A stretch of DNA of 64,000 bases from Alteriqipengyuania lutimaris (GCF_003363135.1 NZ_QRBB01000001.1:806001-870000); one strand, 5' to 3'; counted from the first letter of the stretch, positions 1 through 8,609 are shown. Program-made: numbers and translations. Notes: a model not told the origin generated them from the sequence alone.

Positions 1-1242
1 CCACAGGACGACGTCCGCCATCTTGCCGGGTTCGAGGCTGCCGGTCATGCTGTCGATGCCCATCGCTTTCGCGGCGTTCAGTGTGAACCAGCCGATCACC
101 TCGGCATCGGGAATCTCAATCCCCATGCGCGCGCCCGCAGCCTGCGCCTTGGCGGCTTCCTGGTTGAGCCGCTGGATGCCGTTTTCATCGTCCGAATGGA
201 TGACCACGCAGGCCCCTTCGCGGCGCAGCAGCGCGGCGTTCTCGGGAATGCCGTCGTAGCTTTCCATCTTGAAGCCGTACCAGTCGGCCCAGATCGCGCT
301 GCACACGTCGTTCTCGCGCAGAAGATCGCCGATCTTGTAAGCCTCGACCGCGTGGTGGAAGGCAGCAACCTTGTAACCCATCTCCTTGGCCATATCCATC
401 ACCAGCGCCATCTCGTCGGCGCGGTAGCAGTGATTGTGGATCAGGATTTCGCCATCGAGCACGCCGGCGAGCGTTTCCTTCGCAAGGTCGCGCTTTGACC
501 GATCGCCATCGGCATAGGCCTTGGCGTCGAGCCACATCTGCCGGTTGACCGCGAAGTTGCCCATCCGCGTCGAGGGCATGCGTCCGCGGCTGCCATAGAC
601 CCGCTTGGGGTTCTCGCCGCAGGCCATCTTCATGCCGTAGGGCGCACCGGGGAACTTCATTCCCTGCACCGTGCGCGAGGCCACGTTCTTGAGCGTGACC
701 GAGCGCCCGCCGGTAAGGTTGGCGGAGCCGGGCAGGATCTGCAGTGCGGTGACGCCGCCATTGGCGAGCGCGCGGCTGAAGCCCGGGTCCTGCGGCCAGA
801 CCGAATGCTCAGCCCAGACTTCGGGCGTCATCGGGCTGGTCGCTTCGTTGCCGTCGCTATGCGCGTCGACCGACGGGGTAGGGTAGTCGCCGAGGTGGCT
901 GTGAATGTCGATCACGCCGGGGGTGACGAACTTGCCGCTGCCGTCGACCACGTCGTAGCCATCGGTAGACAGCCCTGTGCCCACCCCGACGACTTCGCCA
1001 TCGCGAAACAGCACGATGCCGTTGTCGATCCGGTTGCCCGCACCGTCGTAGACGGTCGCACCGACCAGCGCGGTCGGGCGGCCCGGATAGCGCTCATACG
1101 TCGAGGCGAAGGGCGCGCGGCCATCTTCGCCCACCGTGGGCGAAGATGCGGAGGCCGCGGCGCTGCTTTCGCCCGTGTCCATGGTGGAACATGCCCCCAG
1201 CGCCAGCGCGCATCCCAGGACGGTCAGTGTTCTTGCCAGCAT
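1..1242 (-). CDS. Amidohydrolase, lipoprotein (3' end outside window)
   Basis: This is a metal-dependent amidohydrolase of the imidazolonepropionase-like group, probably acting on small amide or dipeptide-like substrates in the envelope. The reading frame stays open to the window edge, so about 414 residues are visible and the C-terminus is missing. The N-terminus is a lipoprotein signal with a lipobox (L-G-A-C, Cys18). The first metal motif, H114-x-H116, follows the usual V-I-D-I stretch. Further likely metal or catalytic His/Asp residues appear at H269-N-H271, in a later F-H-H stretch and in an I-H-S-D-D stretch. A purine-rich GGGGGGAAG lies just upstream of the ATG. The peptide transporter gene lies immediately upstream on the same strand, 30 bp away, which suggests one operon for peptide uptake and hydrolysis. 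The exact substrate cannot be told. Confidence 0.85.
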   Translation of the reverse strand, partial: MLARTLTVLGCALALGACSTMDTGESSAAASASSPTVGEDGRAPFASTYERYPGRPTALVGATVYDGAGNRIDNGIVLFRDGEVVGVGTGLSTDGYDVVDGSGKFVTPGVIDIHSHLGDYPTPSVDAHSDGNEATSPMTPEVWAEHSVWPQDPGFSRALANGGVTALQILPGSANLTGGRSVTLKNVASRTVQGMKFPGAPYGMKMACGENPKRVYGSRGRMPSTRMGNFAVNRQMWLDAKAYADGDRSKRDLAKETLAGVLDGEILIHNHCYRADEMALVMDMAKEMGYKVAAFHHAVEAYKIGDLLRENDVCSAIWADWYGFKMESYDGIPENAALLRREGACVVIHSDDENGIQRLNQEAAKAQAAGARMGIEIPDAEVIGWFTLNAAKAMGIDSMTGSLEPGKMADVVLW

Positions 1243-1272
1243 TGTGCTTCCCCCCGTGGTCGTCGTTCTGGG

Positions 1273-2934
1273 TCAGTGGGTCGTGCGCGTGGTCGGGTGG
1301 ATGCCCGCACCCTGCGGTTCGCCCGGACCCTCGGCCTGGCCTTCCAGATCGTCGTCGACGCTCTCGTCCACCAGCGTGTCGAGGTGCATCAGCTTCTTCA
1401 CCAGAGGGCTGATGACCATCACGACCACGCCGACGCCAACCGCGAACCAGCCGACGGTGGAGTAGACATCGAGCACGACCTGCTTGCCCGCTTCCTCGCC
1501 GACACCTTCGGCACCGGTCGCTGAGGCGATCAGGCCGGCGGCGAAGTTGCCGGTGGCGGATGCGAAAAACCAGGTGCCCATAATCAGCGATGCCATGTGG
1601 CCGGGGCTCAGGCGGTTCATCGCCGACAGGCCCACGGGCGACAGACACAGCTCACCGGTCGTGTGCAGCAGGTAGATCAGGAAGATGAAGATCACCGGCG
1701 TCGGCACATTGAGGCCGACGCTCTGTGCGCCCCAAACCAGCACCAGGAAGCCGAGGCCGACCTGAATGACGGCGAGGCCGAACTTCATCGGGGTCGACGG
1801 TTCCGCACCCCGCTTCGCCAGCAGCTGCCAGAGGCCGGCAAACAGCGGCGCAAGCAGGATGATGTAGATCGCATTGATCGACTGGAACATCGATGCGGCG
1901 ACGCCCTGCGTGTCGACATGGCGATCGGTGAACAGGTTGAGGCTGGAGCCGGCCTGTTCGAAAAGCGCCCAGAAGACGATCGAGACGAAGATCAGGAAGA
2001 TCGCCGCGAAGATGCGGTCGCGCTCTTCGCGCGGAAGGCGGCCGATCGCGATGTAGAGGACGTAGGCGACCAAGCCGAGGCCGAAGACGCCGAGCACCCA
2101 GCCGACCAGCTGCTGGTACTGGATCGCGAGCCAGCACAGGCCGACCATCGCCAGGCCGATGCCGTAGATGCCGAATTCTCGCCCGCCCGCGATCTTCGCG
2201 GGATCCTTGGGCTCGCCCTTGCCGAGCAGCAGCGGCTTGCCGATCACGAAGAAGACCAGGCCCAGCAGCATGCCGATGCCCGCGAGGCCGAAGCCGTAGG
2301 CCCAGCCGACCGTCTGGCCAAGGAAGCCGCAGATGATCGATGCGGTCGCCGCGCCGACATTAATGCCCATATAAAAGATGGTGTAGGCCGGGTCGCGGCG
2401 GATGTCGGTGCGCGGATAGAGCTGGCCGACCATCACCGAAATGTTGGCCTTTAGGAAACCCGAACCGACGATGATCAGCGCCAGCGCCAGCCAGAAGATG
2501 TTGATCGTGGCGTCGGCCTGCCCCCCGTCGCCCTCGAAGGCCATGAAGAAGTGCCCGAAGGTCAGCAGCACGGCGCCGAACAGCACCGCCTTGCGCTGGC
2601 CGAGGAAGCGGTCGGCAAGGAAGCCGCCGACCACCGGGGTGATGTAGACCAGGGCCGTGTAGGCCCCGTAGATCACGCTCGCCTCGCTATCGGTGAACAG
2701 CCAGTGCTGCACGAGATAGAAGATCAGCAGTGCACGCATGCCGTAGTAGGAAAAGCGTTCCCACATTTCGGCCATGAACAGCAGAAACAGGCCCTTGGGA
2801 TGGCCGATGACTTCAGGCTGGGGTCGGGTGGTGAGGAAAACGCCTCCGAGAAGGAAGGTGGCAAGCGCTACCACCGCGATCCAGAATGCCCACAACTCGT
2901 ATGCCGAGTCGAACAATGCATTAAATTCGGCCAT
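1273..2934 (-). CDS. POT/PTR-family proton-coupled peptide transporter
   Basis: This is an inner-membrane proton:oligopeptide symporter of 553 residues, a normal to slightly long length for the family. It carries the family signature E56-x-x-E59-R60 followed by F-S-Y-Y-G in the first core helix, which couples protons to peptide uptake. Many hydrophobic helices follow, including the conserved region with E-L-C-L-S-P-V-G-L-S that ends the family core. Helix count is about 14 by eye. It is followed 30 bp downstream on the same strand by the amidohydrolase lipoprotein, fitting a peptide-scavenging unit. The divergently transcribed GntR regulator lies upstream across a 197-bp intergenic region and could control it; that link is inference only. 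Confidence 0.93.
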   Translation of the reverse strand: MAEFNALFDSAYELWAFWIAVVALATFLLGGVFLTTRPQPEVIGHPKGLFLLFMAEMWERFSYYGMRALLIFYLVQHWLFTDSEASVIYGAYTALVYITPVVGGFLADRFLGQRKAVLFGAVLLTFGHFFMAFEGDGGQADATINIFWLALALIIVGSGFLKANISVMVGQLYPRTDIRRDPAYTIFYMGINVGAATASIICGFLGQTVGWAYGFGLAGIGMLLGLVFFVIGKPLLLGKGEPKDPAKIAGGREFGIYGIGLAMVGLCWLAIQYQQLVGWVLGVFGLGLVAYVLYIAIGRLPREERDRIFAAIFLIFVSIVFWALFEQAGSSLNLFTDRHVDTQGVAASMFQSINAIYIILLAPLFAGLWQLLAKRGAEPSTPMKFGLAVIQVGLGFLVLVWGAQSVGLNVPTPVIFIFLIYLLHTTGELCLSPVGLSAMNRLSPGHMASLIMGTWFFASATGNFAAGLIASATGAEGVGEEAGKQVVLDVYSTVGWFAVGVGVVVMVISPLVKKLMHLDTLVDESVDDDLEGQAEGPGEPQGAGIHPTTRTTH

Positions 2935-3007
2935 GTATTCCCGATCCCCAAAACCGCCGCGTCCCTGCGCGGGTCATATGAAAGCGCGCACCCTAGCGCT
3001 CAAAAAC

Positions 3008-3031
3008 GGTGTGTGAAGCCCAAGTCACACC
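3008..3031. promoter_or_regulatory. Inverted repeat between POT transporter and GntR regulator
   Basis: GGTGTG and CACACC arms are separated by 12 bp in the intergenic space between two divergent genes. The position suits an operator for the neighbouring GntR-type regulator, but there is no independent support. Confidence 0.25.
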
Positions 3032-3131
3032 TGCGGCGATGATTATCCTCCGAACATGCGCGTCGCGCGAAGTCCTTGTGTGTCGGGCGGGAACCTTGAC
3101 CTGCTCCGCTGTATTATGTCACTGAAGCACC

Positions 3132-3512
3132 ATGAAATCCCCAGCCTCCCCTTCCTCGGCGCGCCCCGTATACCTGCGCCTGCGCGACCTGATCGCCGCC
3201 GCGATTCTCGATGGCGAGTTTGCGGAAGGCGAGATGCTGCCCTCGGTCCGCACCTTCGCGGCGCAGCAGGGTGCCAATCCGCTCACCGTGGCGAAGGCCT
3301 TCCAGCAGTTCCAGGACGACGGCCTCATCGCGGTGCGGCGCGGGGTCGGCATGTATGTGGTGGAGGGCGCGGCACGGCGCTTGCGCGCGGCGGAACGGGC
3401 CAGCTTCCTCGAAGAGGAATGGCCGCAGATTCGTGCGCGGCTCGATCGGCTCGGGCTCTCGGCGGAGGATCTGCTGGCCGACCGATCGCTGGCGACGGGC
3501 TCCGGCAGCTAA
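3132..3512 (+). CDS. Small GntR-family regulator (YtrA type)
   Basis: This 126-residue DNA-binding protein has a GntR winged helix-turn-helix in residues 10 to 75, with the typical R-x-L-I-x-x-x-I-L segment, the E-G-E-M-L-P-S-V-R-T turn and a N-P-L-T-V-x-K-A recognition helix. Only about 50 residues follow, too few for the FadR or UTRA ligand domains. This is the layout of the YtrA subfamily, whose members usually control ABC or other transporters next door. The obvious neighbour is the divergent POT transporter and amidohydrolase operon. The start at the ATG at 3132 gives a family-length N-terminus; a TATTAT element lies about 20 bp upstream. The target genes are inferred from position alone. 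Confidence 0.85.
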   Translation: MKSPASPSSARPVYLRLRDLIAAAILDGEFAEGEMLPSVRTFAAQQGANPLTVAKAFQQFQDDGLIAVRRGVGMYVVEGAARRLRAAERASFLEEEWPQIRARLDRLGLSAEDLLADRSLATGSGS

Positions 3513-3648
3513 CATTTATCATTGTTGCGCATTGCACAATCGTACTAATTCTGGCACGCAGAATGCGGGATTTGGGTCGCACCGTTGAATTAGACCCGGG
3601 CCGCGTGCGCGGATAACCGGGCCGGCGCTCTATTGGGAGGCGCAAGAC

Positions 3649-3930
3649 ATGATCAGGTCCGAGCTGCTGCAGAAGCTGGCGCACGACAATCCGGAACTGC
3701 GTGCGCAGGAGATCGAGCAGGTGGTCGATATTTTCTTCGACGAGATCGCCGGTCGGCTGGCCGAAGGCGGCCGGGTCGAACTGCGCGGCTTTGGTGCCTT
3801 CTCCACGCGCGAACGCGAAGCCCGCACGGGCCGCAACCCCCGCACGGGCGAGGCGGTTGATGTCCCGGCGAAGCGCGTCCCCTATTTCAAGCCCGGCAAG
3901 GAAATGCGCCAGGCGCTCAATCCCGATTGA
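3649..3930 (+). CDS. ihfB: Integration host factor subunit beta
   Basis: This is the beta chain of the DNA-bending heterodimer IHF, 93 residues, the usual length. The HU/IHF fold is recognised from the N-terminal M-I-R-S-E-L-L start, the [10 protein letters not shown] strand, the minor-groove arm G-R-N-P-R-T-G with its intercalating proline, and the C-terminal V-P-Y-F-K-P-G-K-E helix. The V-P-Y-F-K-P-G-K ending favours IHF-beta over HU. A strong ribosome site (TGGGAGG) sits 8 bp before the ATG. The gene stands alone between the GntR regulator and tRNA-Leu. Confidence 0.95.
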   Translation: MIRSELLQKLAHDNPELRAQEIEQVVDIFFDEIAGRLAEGGRVELRGFGAFSTREREARTGRNPRTGEAVDVPAKRVPYFKPGKEMRQALNPD

Positions 3931-4010
3931 GTCGCTGGCGTCTCGCCAAAACCGATCGCGCCCGCTATTCGCACCGCTTCTTCCGCCGATGCCCACGGGC
4001 ATCGGTGAGC

Positions 4011-4095
4011 GCGGGTGTGGCGGAATGGTAGACGCCGGGGACTTAAAATCCCCTGATCTGTGATCGTGTGGGTTCGAGTCCCACCACCCGCACCA
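4011..4095 (+). tRNA. tRNA-Leu (anticodon UAA)
   Basis: The sequence folds into a class II tRNA. The 7-bp acceptor stem is GCGGGTG with CACCCGC. The anticodon stem GGGGA/TCCCC carries the loop CTTAAAA (anticodon TAA). A long variable arm is formed by GATC-TGT-GATC, and the T arm is GTGGG-TTCGAGT-CCCAC. The discriminator A and CCA end are encoded at 4092-4095. The long variable arm and anticodon identify leucine. No integrase or attachment-site duplication is visible next to it. Confidence 0.97.
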
Positions 4096-4196
4096 CCTTG
4101 CAGATCGCAGGCCAGCGCCCTTCGGGGCCAAATGTTTACGGCTCCCTAACCATTTTCCTTCACTCCCCGGTCGAGCAACGCACCACCGGGGGCCCG

Positions 4197-5813
4197 ATGA
4201 CCGAAGCCAATGCCAGCACAATCAATGTCGACGTAGCGATCATCGGTGCGGGTCCGGCAGGGCTGACCGCCGGCTATCTGCTGACCAAGGCGGGCAAGCG
4301 CGTCGCGATCATCGAGAAGGACGAAACCTATGTGGGCGGCATCAGCCGCACCGTGGAACACGATGGTTACCGCTTCGACATCGGCGGGCACCGCTTCTTC
4401 TCGAAATCGCAAGCGGTCGTCGACCTGTGGAACGAGATCCTGCCCGACGATTTCATCGAGCGCCCGCGGATGAGCCGCATCTATTACGAGGGCAAATTCT
4501 ACTCCTACCCGCTGCGCGCCTTCGAAGCGCTGCGCAATCTGGGCCTCTGGCGCTCGACTGCATGCATGGCGAGCTACCTGCGGGCGCGCGCCTTCCCCAA
4601 CCGCAATGTGAAGAGCTTCGAGGACTGGACCACCAACCAGTTCGGCAAGAAGCTCTACTCTATCTTCTTCAAGACCTACACCGAGAAGGTGTGGGGCATG
4701 CCCTGCGACGAAATGAGCGCGGACTGGGCGGCGCAGCGGATCAAGGGGCTTTCACTGATGGGCGCGGTGGTCGACGGGCTGAAGCGCAGCTTGGGCCTCA
4801 ACAGAAAGCCCAACGACGGGATGCAGGCCAAGACCCTGCTCGAAAGCTTCCGCTACCCGCGCCAGGGCCCGGGCATGATGTGGGAAGCCGCGCGCGACAA
4901 GATCGAGGTGAGCGGCAAGGGGCAGGTCATCATGGGTCACGCGCTCGACCAGCTTGCCCATGTGACCACCGGGGATGGTCGTGGCGGCTGGCGCATGACC
5001 GCCAAGGGCCGCGACGGCATCGTGACCATCGAAGCGCACCACGCGATCAGCTCCGCACCGATGCGCCAGCTCGCGCGGCGGATGCACCCGCTGCCGCAAT
5101 CGACCTTCCAGGCGAACGAACTCAAGTATCGCGACTTCCTCACCGTCGCGCTGATGGTGGAGGGCGAAGACCTGTTCCCCGACAACTGGATCTACATCCA
5201 CGACAGCAAGGTGAAGGTCGGCCGCGTGCAGAACTTCCGCAGCTGGTCGCCCGAGATGATCCCGGACGAAGACATGGCCTGCGTCGGCCTCGAATATTTC
5301 TGCTTCGAAGGCGACGGGCTGTGGTCGATGGATGACGACGACCTGATCGCGCTGGCGACGCAGGAGATGGAAATTCTCGGCCTGCTCGACCCACGCAAGG
5401 TCAAGGGCGGCGCGGTCGTCCGGCAGGAAAAGGCCTACCCCGTCTATGACGAGGATTACGCCGCCAACGTCGCGGTTATGCGCGAGGAGCTCGAGGCGAA
5501 ATACCCGACGCTCCACCTCGTGGGGCGCAACGGGATGCACCGCTACAACAACCAGGACCATGCGATGATGACCGCGATGCTGACGGCCGAGAACATCCTC
5601 GCCGGTGAGCGGGTGTACGACACCTGGTGCGTCAACGAAGACGCCGAGTATCACGAGGCTGGCGATGAAGGCGCCGAGACCGCGCTGCCTTCACGCGGTG
5701 TCACGCAAGACCAGGCCGCGGCGCTCAATTCGATGCGCGACGTGCCGACCCGCATCGTCGAAGACGTCGACGCCGCCGACGACGACGATGCGGCCAAGCG
5801 CCGCGCCGCCTGA
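4197..5813 (+). CDS. FAD-dependent oxidoreductase, UDP-galactopyranose-mutase/amine-oxidase-like
   Basis: This 538-residue flavoprotein has a Rossmann FAD-binding motif at the N-terminus (G17-A-G-P-A-G22, followed about 20 residues later by I-I-E-K-D-E). An R-F-D-I-G-G-H-R-F-F-S-K segment resembles the conserved G-G-H region of UDP-galactopyranose mutases and related NAD(P)/FAD sugar enzymes. The C-terminal R-N-G-M-H-R-Y-N-N-Q-D-H-A-M segment matches the second FAD-contacting region of that superfamily. The true substrate is unknown. The frame is open upstream into the tRNA gene, so I chose the ATG at 4197, which lies outside the tRNA and right before the FAD motif. The next two genes encode GtrA and a GT-C membrane protein, so a role in a lipid-linked or surface glycan is the best inference. 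The last 35 residues are acidic and low in complexity. Confidence 0.8.
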   Translation: MTEANASTINVDVAIIGAGPAGLTAGYLLTKAGKRVAIIEKDETYVGGISRTVEHDGYRFDIGGHRFFSKSQAVVDLWNEILPDDFIERPRMSRIYYEGKFYSYPLRAFEALRNLGLWRSTACMASYLRARAFPNRNVKSFEDWTTNQFGKKLYSIFFKTYTEKVWGMPCDEMSADWAAQRIKGLSLMGAVVDGLKRSLGLNRKPNDGMQAKTLLESFRYPRQGPGMMWEAARDKIEVSGKGQVIMGHALDQLAHVTTGDGRGGWRMTAKGRDGIVTIEAHHAISSAPMRQLARRMHPLPQSTFQANELKYRDFLTVALMVEGEDLFPDNWIYIHDSKVKVGRVQNFRSWSPEMIPDEDMACVGLEYFCFEGDGLWSMDDDDLIALATQEMEILGLLDPRKVKGGAVVRQEKAYPVYDEDYAANVAVMREELEAKYPTLHLVGRNGMHRYNNQDHAMMTAMLTAENILAGERVYDTWCVNEDAEYHEAGDEGAETALPSRGVTQDQAAALNSMRDVPTRIVEDVDAADDDDAAKRRAA

Positions 5814-5836
5814 CCGCACCGCAGGAGAGCACCTTA

Positions 5837-6247
5837 ATGCAGGCCATGCTGCACCGGCTGATCGATCTGACGATCCTGCGCTACCTTCTCGCCAGCGTGG
5901 GCGCGCTGGCGGTCGACATGGCGTGCTTCCTCGGACTGATGGCGGCCGGCATGCTGCCCGCAGCCGCCTCGGCAATCGGCTACGCGACGGGAATTGCGGC
6001 ACACTGGCTGCTTTCCAGCCGCGCGGTCTTCACCGGACGCGTCGCAGGTAGCGGACTGGCACGCACGCGGCAGAAGGCGCTGTTCGTCGTCTCCGCCCTC
6101 GCGGGGCTGGCGCTGACCACGGGCATCGTCGCGACCTGCGACGCGCTGGAGATCGATCCGCGTGGCGGCAAGCTGGTCGCGATCGTGCTGAGCTTCGCGC
6201 TGACCTGGTGGCTGCGCAACCGGGTGGTCTTTCGTGCTCTCGCCTGA
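5837..6247 (+). CDS. GtrA-family membrane protein
   Basis: This small integral membrane protein has 136 residues and four predicted helices, the standard GtrA size and topology. Family features are the opening R-Y-L-L-A-S-V-G-A-L-A-V-D segment and the closing W-L-R-N-R-V-V-F motif. GtrA proteins are thought to move or present polyprenyl-phosphate-linked sugars across the inner membrane for glycan modification. The gene has an AGGAGAG ribosome site, lies 23 bp after the UGM-like flavoprotein gene and overlaps the next gene by 14 bp, so the three are very likely co-translated. The sugar it handles is unknown. Confidence 0.88.
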   Translation: MQAMLHRLIDLTILRYLLASVGALAVDMACFLGLMAAGMLPAAASAIGYATGIAAHWLLSSRAVFTGRVAGSGLARTRQKALFVVSALAGLALTTGIVATCDALEIDPRGGKLVAIVLSFALTWWLRNRVVFRALA

Positions 6248-8021
6248 CGGCACGCTCGATCGCCGCCTGCCATCGCGCGTTCGGCACGACATGTCGTACC
6301 TGGTGCGCATGTGGCTGCTGCTGGCCGTCGTCATCCTGTGCGCATCCGCCGGGCGCATCCTGCATTGGCAGTTTCCCGACCCCGACGACATCATGCGCCT
6401 GGTCCAGGTGCGCGACCTGCTGGGCGGGCAGGGCTGGTTCGACGTTTCGCAGCACCGGGTCGATCCCCTGCGCGAAGTCCCGATGCACTGGTCGCGACTG
6501 GTCGATCTCCCGCTCGTGCTCGTCATCGGCGCGCTGACCCCGCTCGTGGGGCAGGCGGCGGCCGAGGCGGTCGCGCTGATCGCCATTCCGCTGCTCACGC
6601 TGCTCGTCGCCATGCTGTTCACCGGTGCCGTCGCGGTGCGCCTGCTGGGGCGCGAGACCGGCGGCTGGGCGGTTCTCGTCGCCGGGCTGATGCCTCTCCT
6701 GATGCATCAGTTCCAGCCGCTCAGGATCGACCATCACGGCTGGCAGATCGCCTGTTTCGCCGCGTGCCTCTACGGCCTCTACGAGCGCCGCGGCATGCGC
6801 GGCCCCATCATGGCGGGGCTGGCGATGGCGTGGGGCCTGACCATTTCGATCGAGATGCTGCCACTCGCGGCGCTCGTGGGCGCGATCCTCGCACTGCGTT
6901 GGCTGCGCGATCACAATGCCCGGCTCGACCTGACGCATTACCTTCAGGCGCTGGCGGGCGGGCTGGTGGTGCTCCATCTCGCGACGCGCGGCTGGACAGC
7001 AACTTCGGCCTTCTGCGACGCGATCGGCCCTCAGCATATCGGGTTCTTCCTGGTCGTCGCACTGGGCACCACCGCGCTGCGCCATGCCCGGCCCCTTCCG
7101 CCGATCGCGCTGGTCGCTGGACTGGGAGCGACCGGGCTGGCGGGAATTGCGCTGTTCGGCTGGGTCTCGCCCGGCTGCGTGGGCACGCCGTTCGGCGCGC
7201 TGGATCCGGTCGTGCGCGACTTCTGGTACGTCAATGTGAGCGAGGGGCGCCCCTTGTGGGAGCAGGACGCCATGTTCCTGTTTCCCTTCGCGCAATTGCT
7301 CGTCGCTTTCATGGCCGCATTGGCGCTGTGGGCGCGGGCACCGCGCGAGACGCGGGCGTGGTGGCTCGAATTCCTGATCCTGTTCGCGGGCACGCTGGCG
7401 CTCGGCATGCTGGTGGTGCGCTCGCTCGCCTTTGCCTCGCTGCTCGCGACGGTGCCCTTTGCATGGCTGCTCGGCATCGCGCTCCACCGGCTGCGCACCA
7501 GCGGCGGAGCGCTGACGCGCATCGCCGTCGTGCTGGCGACCGTGCTGCTGGTCCTCCCGACCGCGCCGATGGCGATCGCGCAGAACCTCGCCCCCGACAA
7601 TGCGGCGAAACCCGAGCCCGAGGAGATCGCGATGAGTTCGTGCGGCCTGCACGAAAGTGCGCGACGCATGGCCACGCTTGCCCCCGGTACGGTGTTCGCG
7701 CCGCTGGATATCGGCCCGACGATCCTGCTCGAAACACGGCACGGCGTGATCGCGACCGGGCACCACCGCGCGGACAAGGCGATGCGCGACGTGATCGGCG
7801 CCTTCGCTTCGCGCGAGGATGTCTCGCGCCAGATCGTGGACAGCTATGGCGCCGATTATCTCGTGCTGTGCACCGACCTGATCGAACCGTCGATCTACGC
7901 TACCCGCGGCGGCAAAGGCAGCCTCGCCGCGCGTCTGATCGAGGGCGATGCGCCCGACTGGCTCGAGCCGATGGCGCTGGGCGGGCCCGACACCTTCCGC
8001 GCGTGGCGCGTCAGGCGCTAG
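6234..8021 (+). CDS. Polytopic membrane protein, putative GT-C (STT3-like) glycosyltransferase
   Basis: This 595-residue protein has roughly 11-13 hydrophobic helices and a soluble C-terminal tail of about 130 residues. Near the N-terminus, in the first outside loop, it has an acidic motif D49-P-D-D52 (within H-W-Q-F-P-D-P-D-D), as in GT-C enzymes that use polyprenyl-linked sugars. At D166-H-H-G-W170 it has a second motif resembling the D-H-H region of STT3/AglB oligosaccharyltransferases. Relatives may appear in databases under the misleading label 'AcrB/AcrD/AcrF family', but nothing here resembles an RND pump. The first ATG (6234) overlaps gtrA by 14 bp, suggesting translational coupling; an ATG at 6291 is an alternative. 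Its stop shares the CTAG at 8018-8021 with the stop of the convergent msrB. A glycan-transfer role is inference. Confidence 0.65.
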   Translation: MLSPDGTLDRRLPSRVRHDMSYLVRMWLLLAVVILCASAGRILHWQFPDPDDIMRLVQVRDLLGGQGWFDVSQHRVDPLREVPMHWSRLVDLPLVLVIGALTPLVGQAAAEAVALIAIPLLTLLVAMLFTGAVAVRLLGRETGGWAVLVAGLMPLLMHQFQPLRIDHHGWQIACFAACLYGLYERRGMRGPIMAGLAMAWGLTISIEMLPLAALVGAILALRWLRDHNARLDLTHYLQALAGGLVVLHLATRGWTATSAFCDAIGPQHIGFFLVVALGTTALRHARPLPPIALVAGLGATGLAGIALFGWVSPGCVGTPFGALDPVVRDFWYVNVSEGRPLWEQDAMFLFPFAQLLVAFMAALALWARAPRETRAWWLEFLILFAGTLALGMLVVRSLAFASLLATVPFAWLLGIALHRLRTSGGALTRIAVVLATVLLVLPTAPMAIAQNLAPDNAAKPEPEEIAMSSCGLHESARRMATLAPGTVFAPLDIGPTILLETRHGVIATGHHRADKAMRDVIGAFASREDVSRQIVDSYGADYLVLCTDLIEPSIYATRGGKGSLAARLIEGDAPDWLEPMALGGPDTFRAWRVRR

Positions 8022-8524
8022 GCCGGACGGAAGTCCATCGCCACGCCGTTGATGCAGTGGCGTTTGCCGGTCGGCTTCGGGCCGTCGTTGAAGATGTGCC
8101 CCAGATGCCCGCCGCAGCGCGCGCAGTGCACTTCGGTGCGCGGCACGCCGATCTTGTAATCGGTCGAGGTGCCGACCGCGCCGGGCCGGATCGCCTGCCA
8201 GAAGCTGGGCCAGCCGGTGCCGCTGTCGAACTTGTGCTTCGAGCTGTAGACCGCCTGTCCGCAGCCTGCGCATTCGAAGGTGCCCGCGCGCTTTTCCTTG
8301 TCGAGCGGCGAGCTGTAGGCGCGTTCGGTGCCCGCTTTGCGCAGCACGTAGAATTCTGCGTCGGTCAGCTTCCGGCGCCATTCGGCCTCGCTGCGCTGGA
8401 CGGGGAAGCTCTTCGCATTCGCGCTGCGCCCGCAGGCGACCAGCGCGAGGCTGGCGACCCCGCCACCCATCATGGCGAGCGCGGATCGGCGGTGGGGGCG
8501 GTTGGGGTTTGCTGGATCGGTCAT
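8018..8524 (-). CDS. msrB: Peptide-methionine (R)-S-oxide reductase, Tat/lipoprotein form
   Basis: This enzyme reduces the R epimer of methionine sulfoxide in proteins. The 168-residue product carries the MsrB zinc pairs C85-x-x-C88 and C134-x-x-C137, the conserved G-T-G-W-P-S-F segment and the catalytic Cys157 in R-H-C-I-N-G. The usual wording around the active site is R-Y-C-I-N-S. The N-terminus has twin arginines (R12-R13) and a hydrophobic stretch ending in V-A-C31, so the protein is probably exported by Tat and lipidated; it would then repair oxidised envelope proteins. The start at 8524 was preferred over an upstream ATG because GAGAGGA lies at ribosome-site distance. The gene is convergent with the GT-C gene and overlaps it by 4 bp. 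Confidence 0.93.
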   Translation of the reverse strand: MTDPANPNRPHRRSALAMMGGGVASLALVACGRSANAKSFPVQRSEAEWRRKLTDAEFYVLRKAGTERAYSSPLDKEKRAGTFECAGCGQAVYSSKHKFDSGTGWPSFWQAIRPGAVGTSTDYKIGVPRTEVHCARCGGHLGHIFNDGPKPTGKRHCINGVAMDFRPA

Positions 8525-8609
8525 GGCTTCGTCCTCTCGCATGGTCCCCATTTAGGGAGCCTGAAGGCGATTTCGAACCTGGCCCCGAGGACGTTACGCG
8601 CGGCCAGCG

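Noticed and set aside
4011..4095. tRNA-Leu as an integration site for a mobile island
   Set aside because: I see no integrase, no duplicated 3' tRNA end, and normal gene order and composition downstream.
4140..4160. CtrA-like half site (CTAACCAT) before the UGM-like gene
   Set aside because: Only one imperfect half-site is present, with no second half at the needed spacing.
4068..4196. In-frame N-terminal extension of the UGM-like flavoprotein
   Set aside because: It begins inside the tRNA-Leu gene and shows no family features; the ATG at 4197 directly precedes the FAD motif.
6030..8381. Long open frame antisense to the GtrA and GT-C genes
   Set aside because: Its residue makeup (Arg/Ala/His-rich) is typical of antisense frames in GC-rich DNA, and the plus-strand genes have family motifs.
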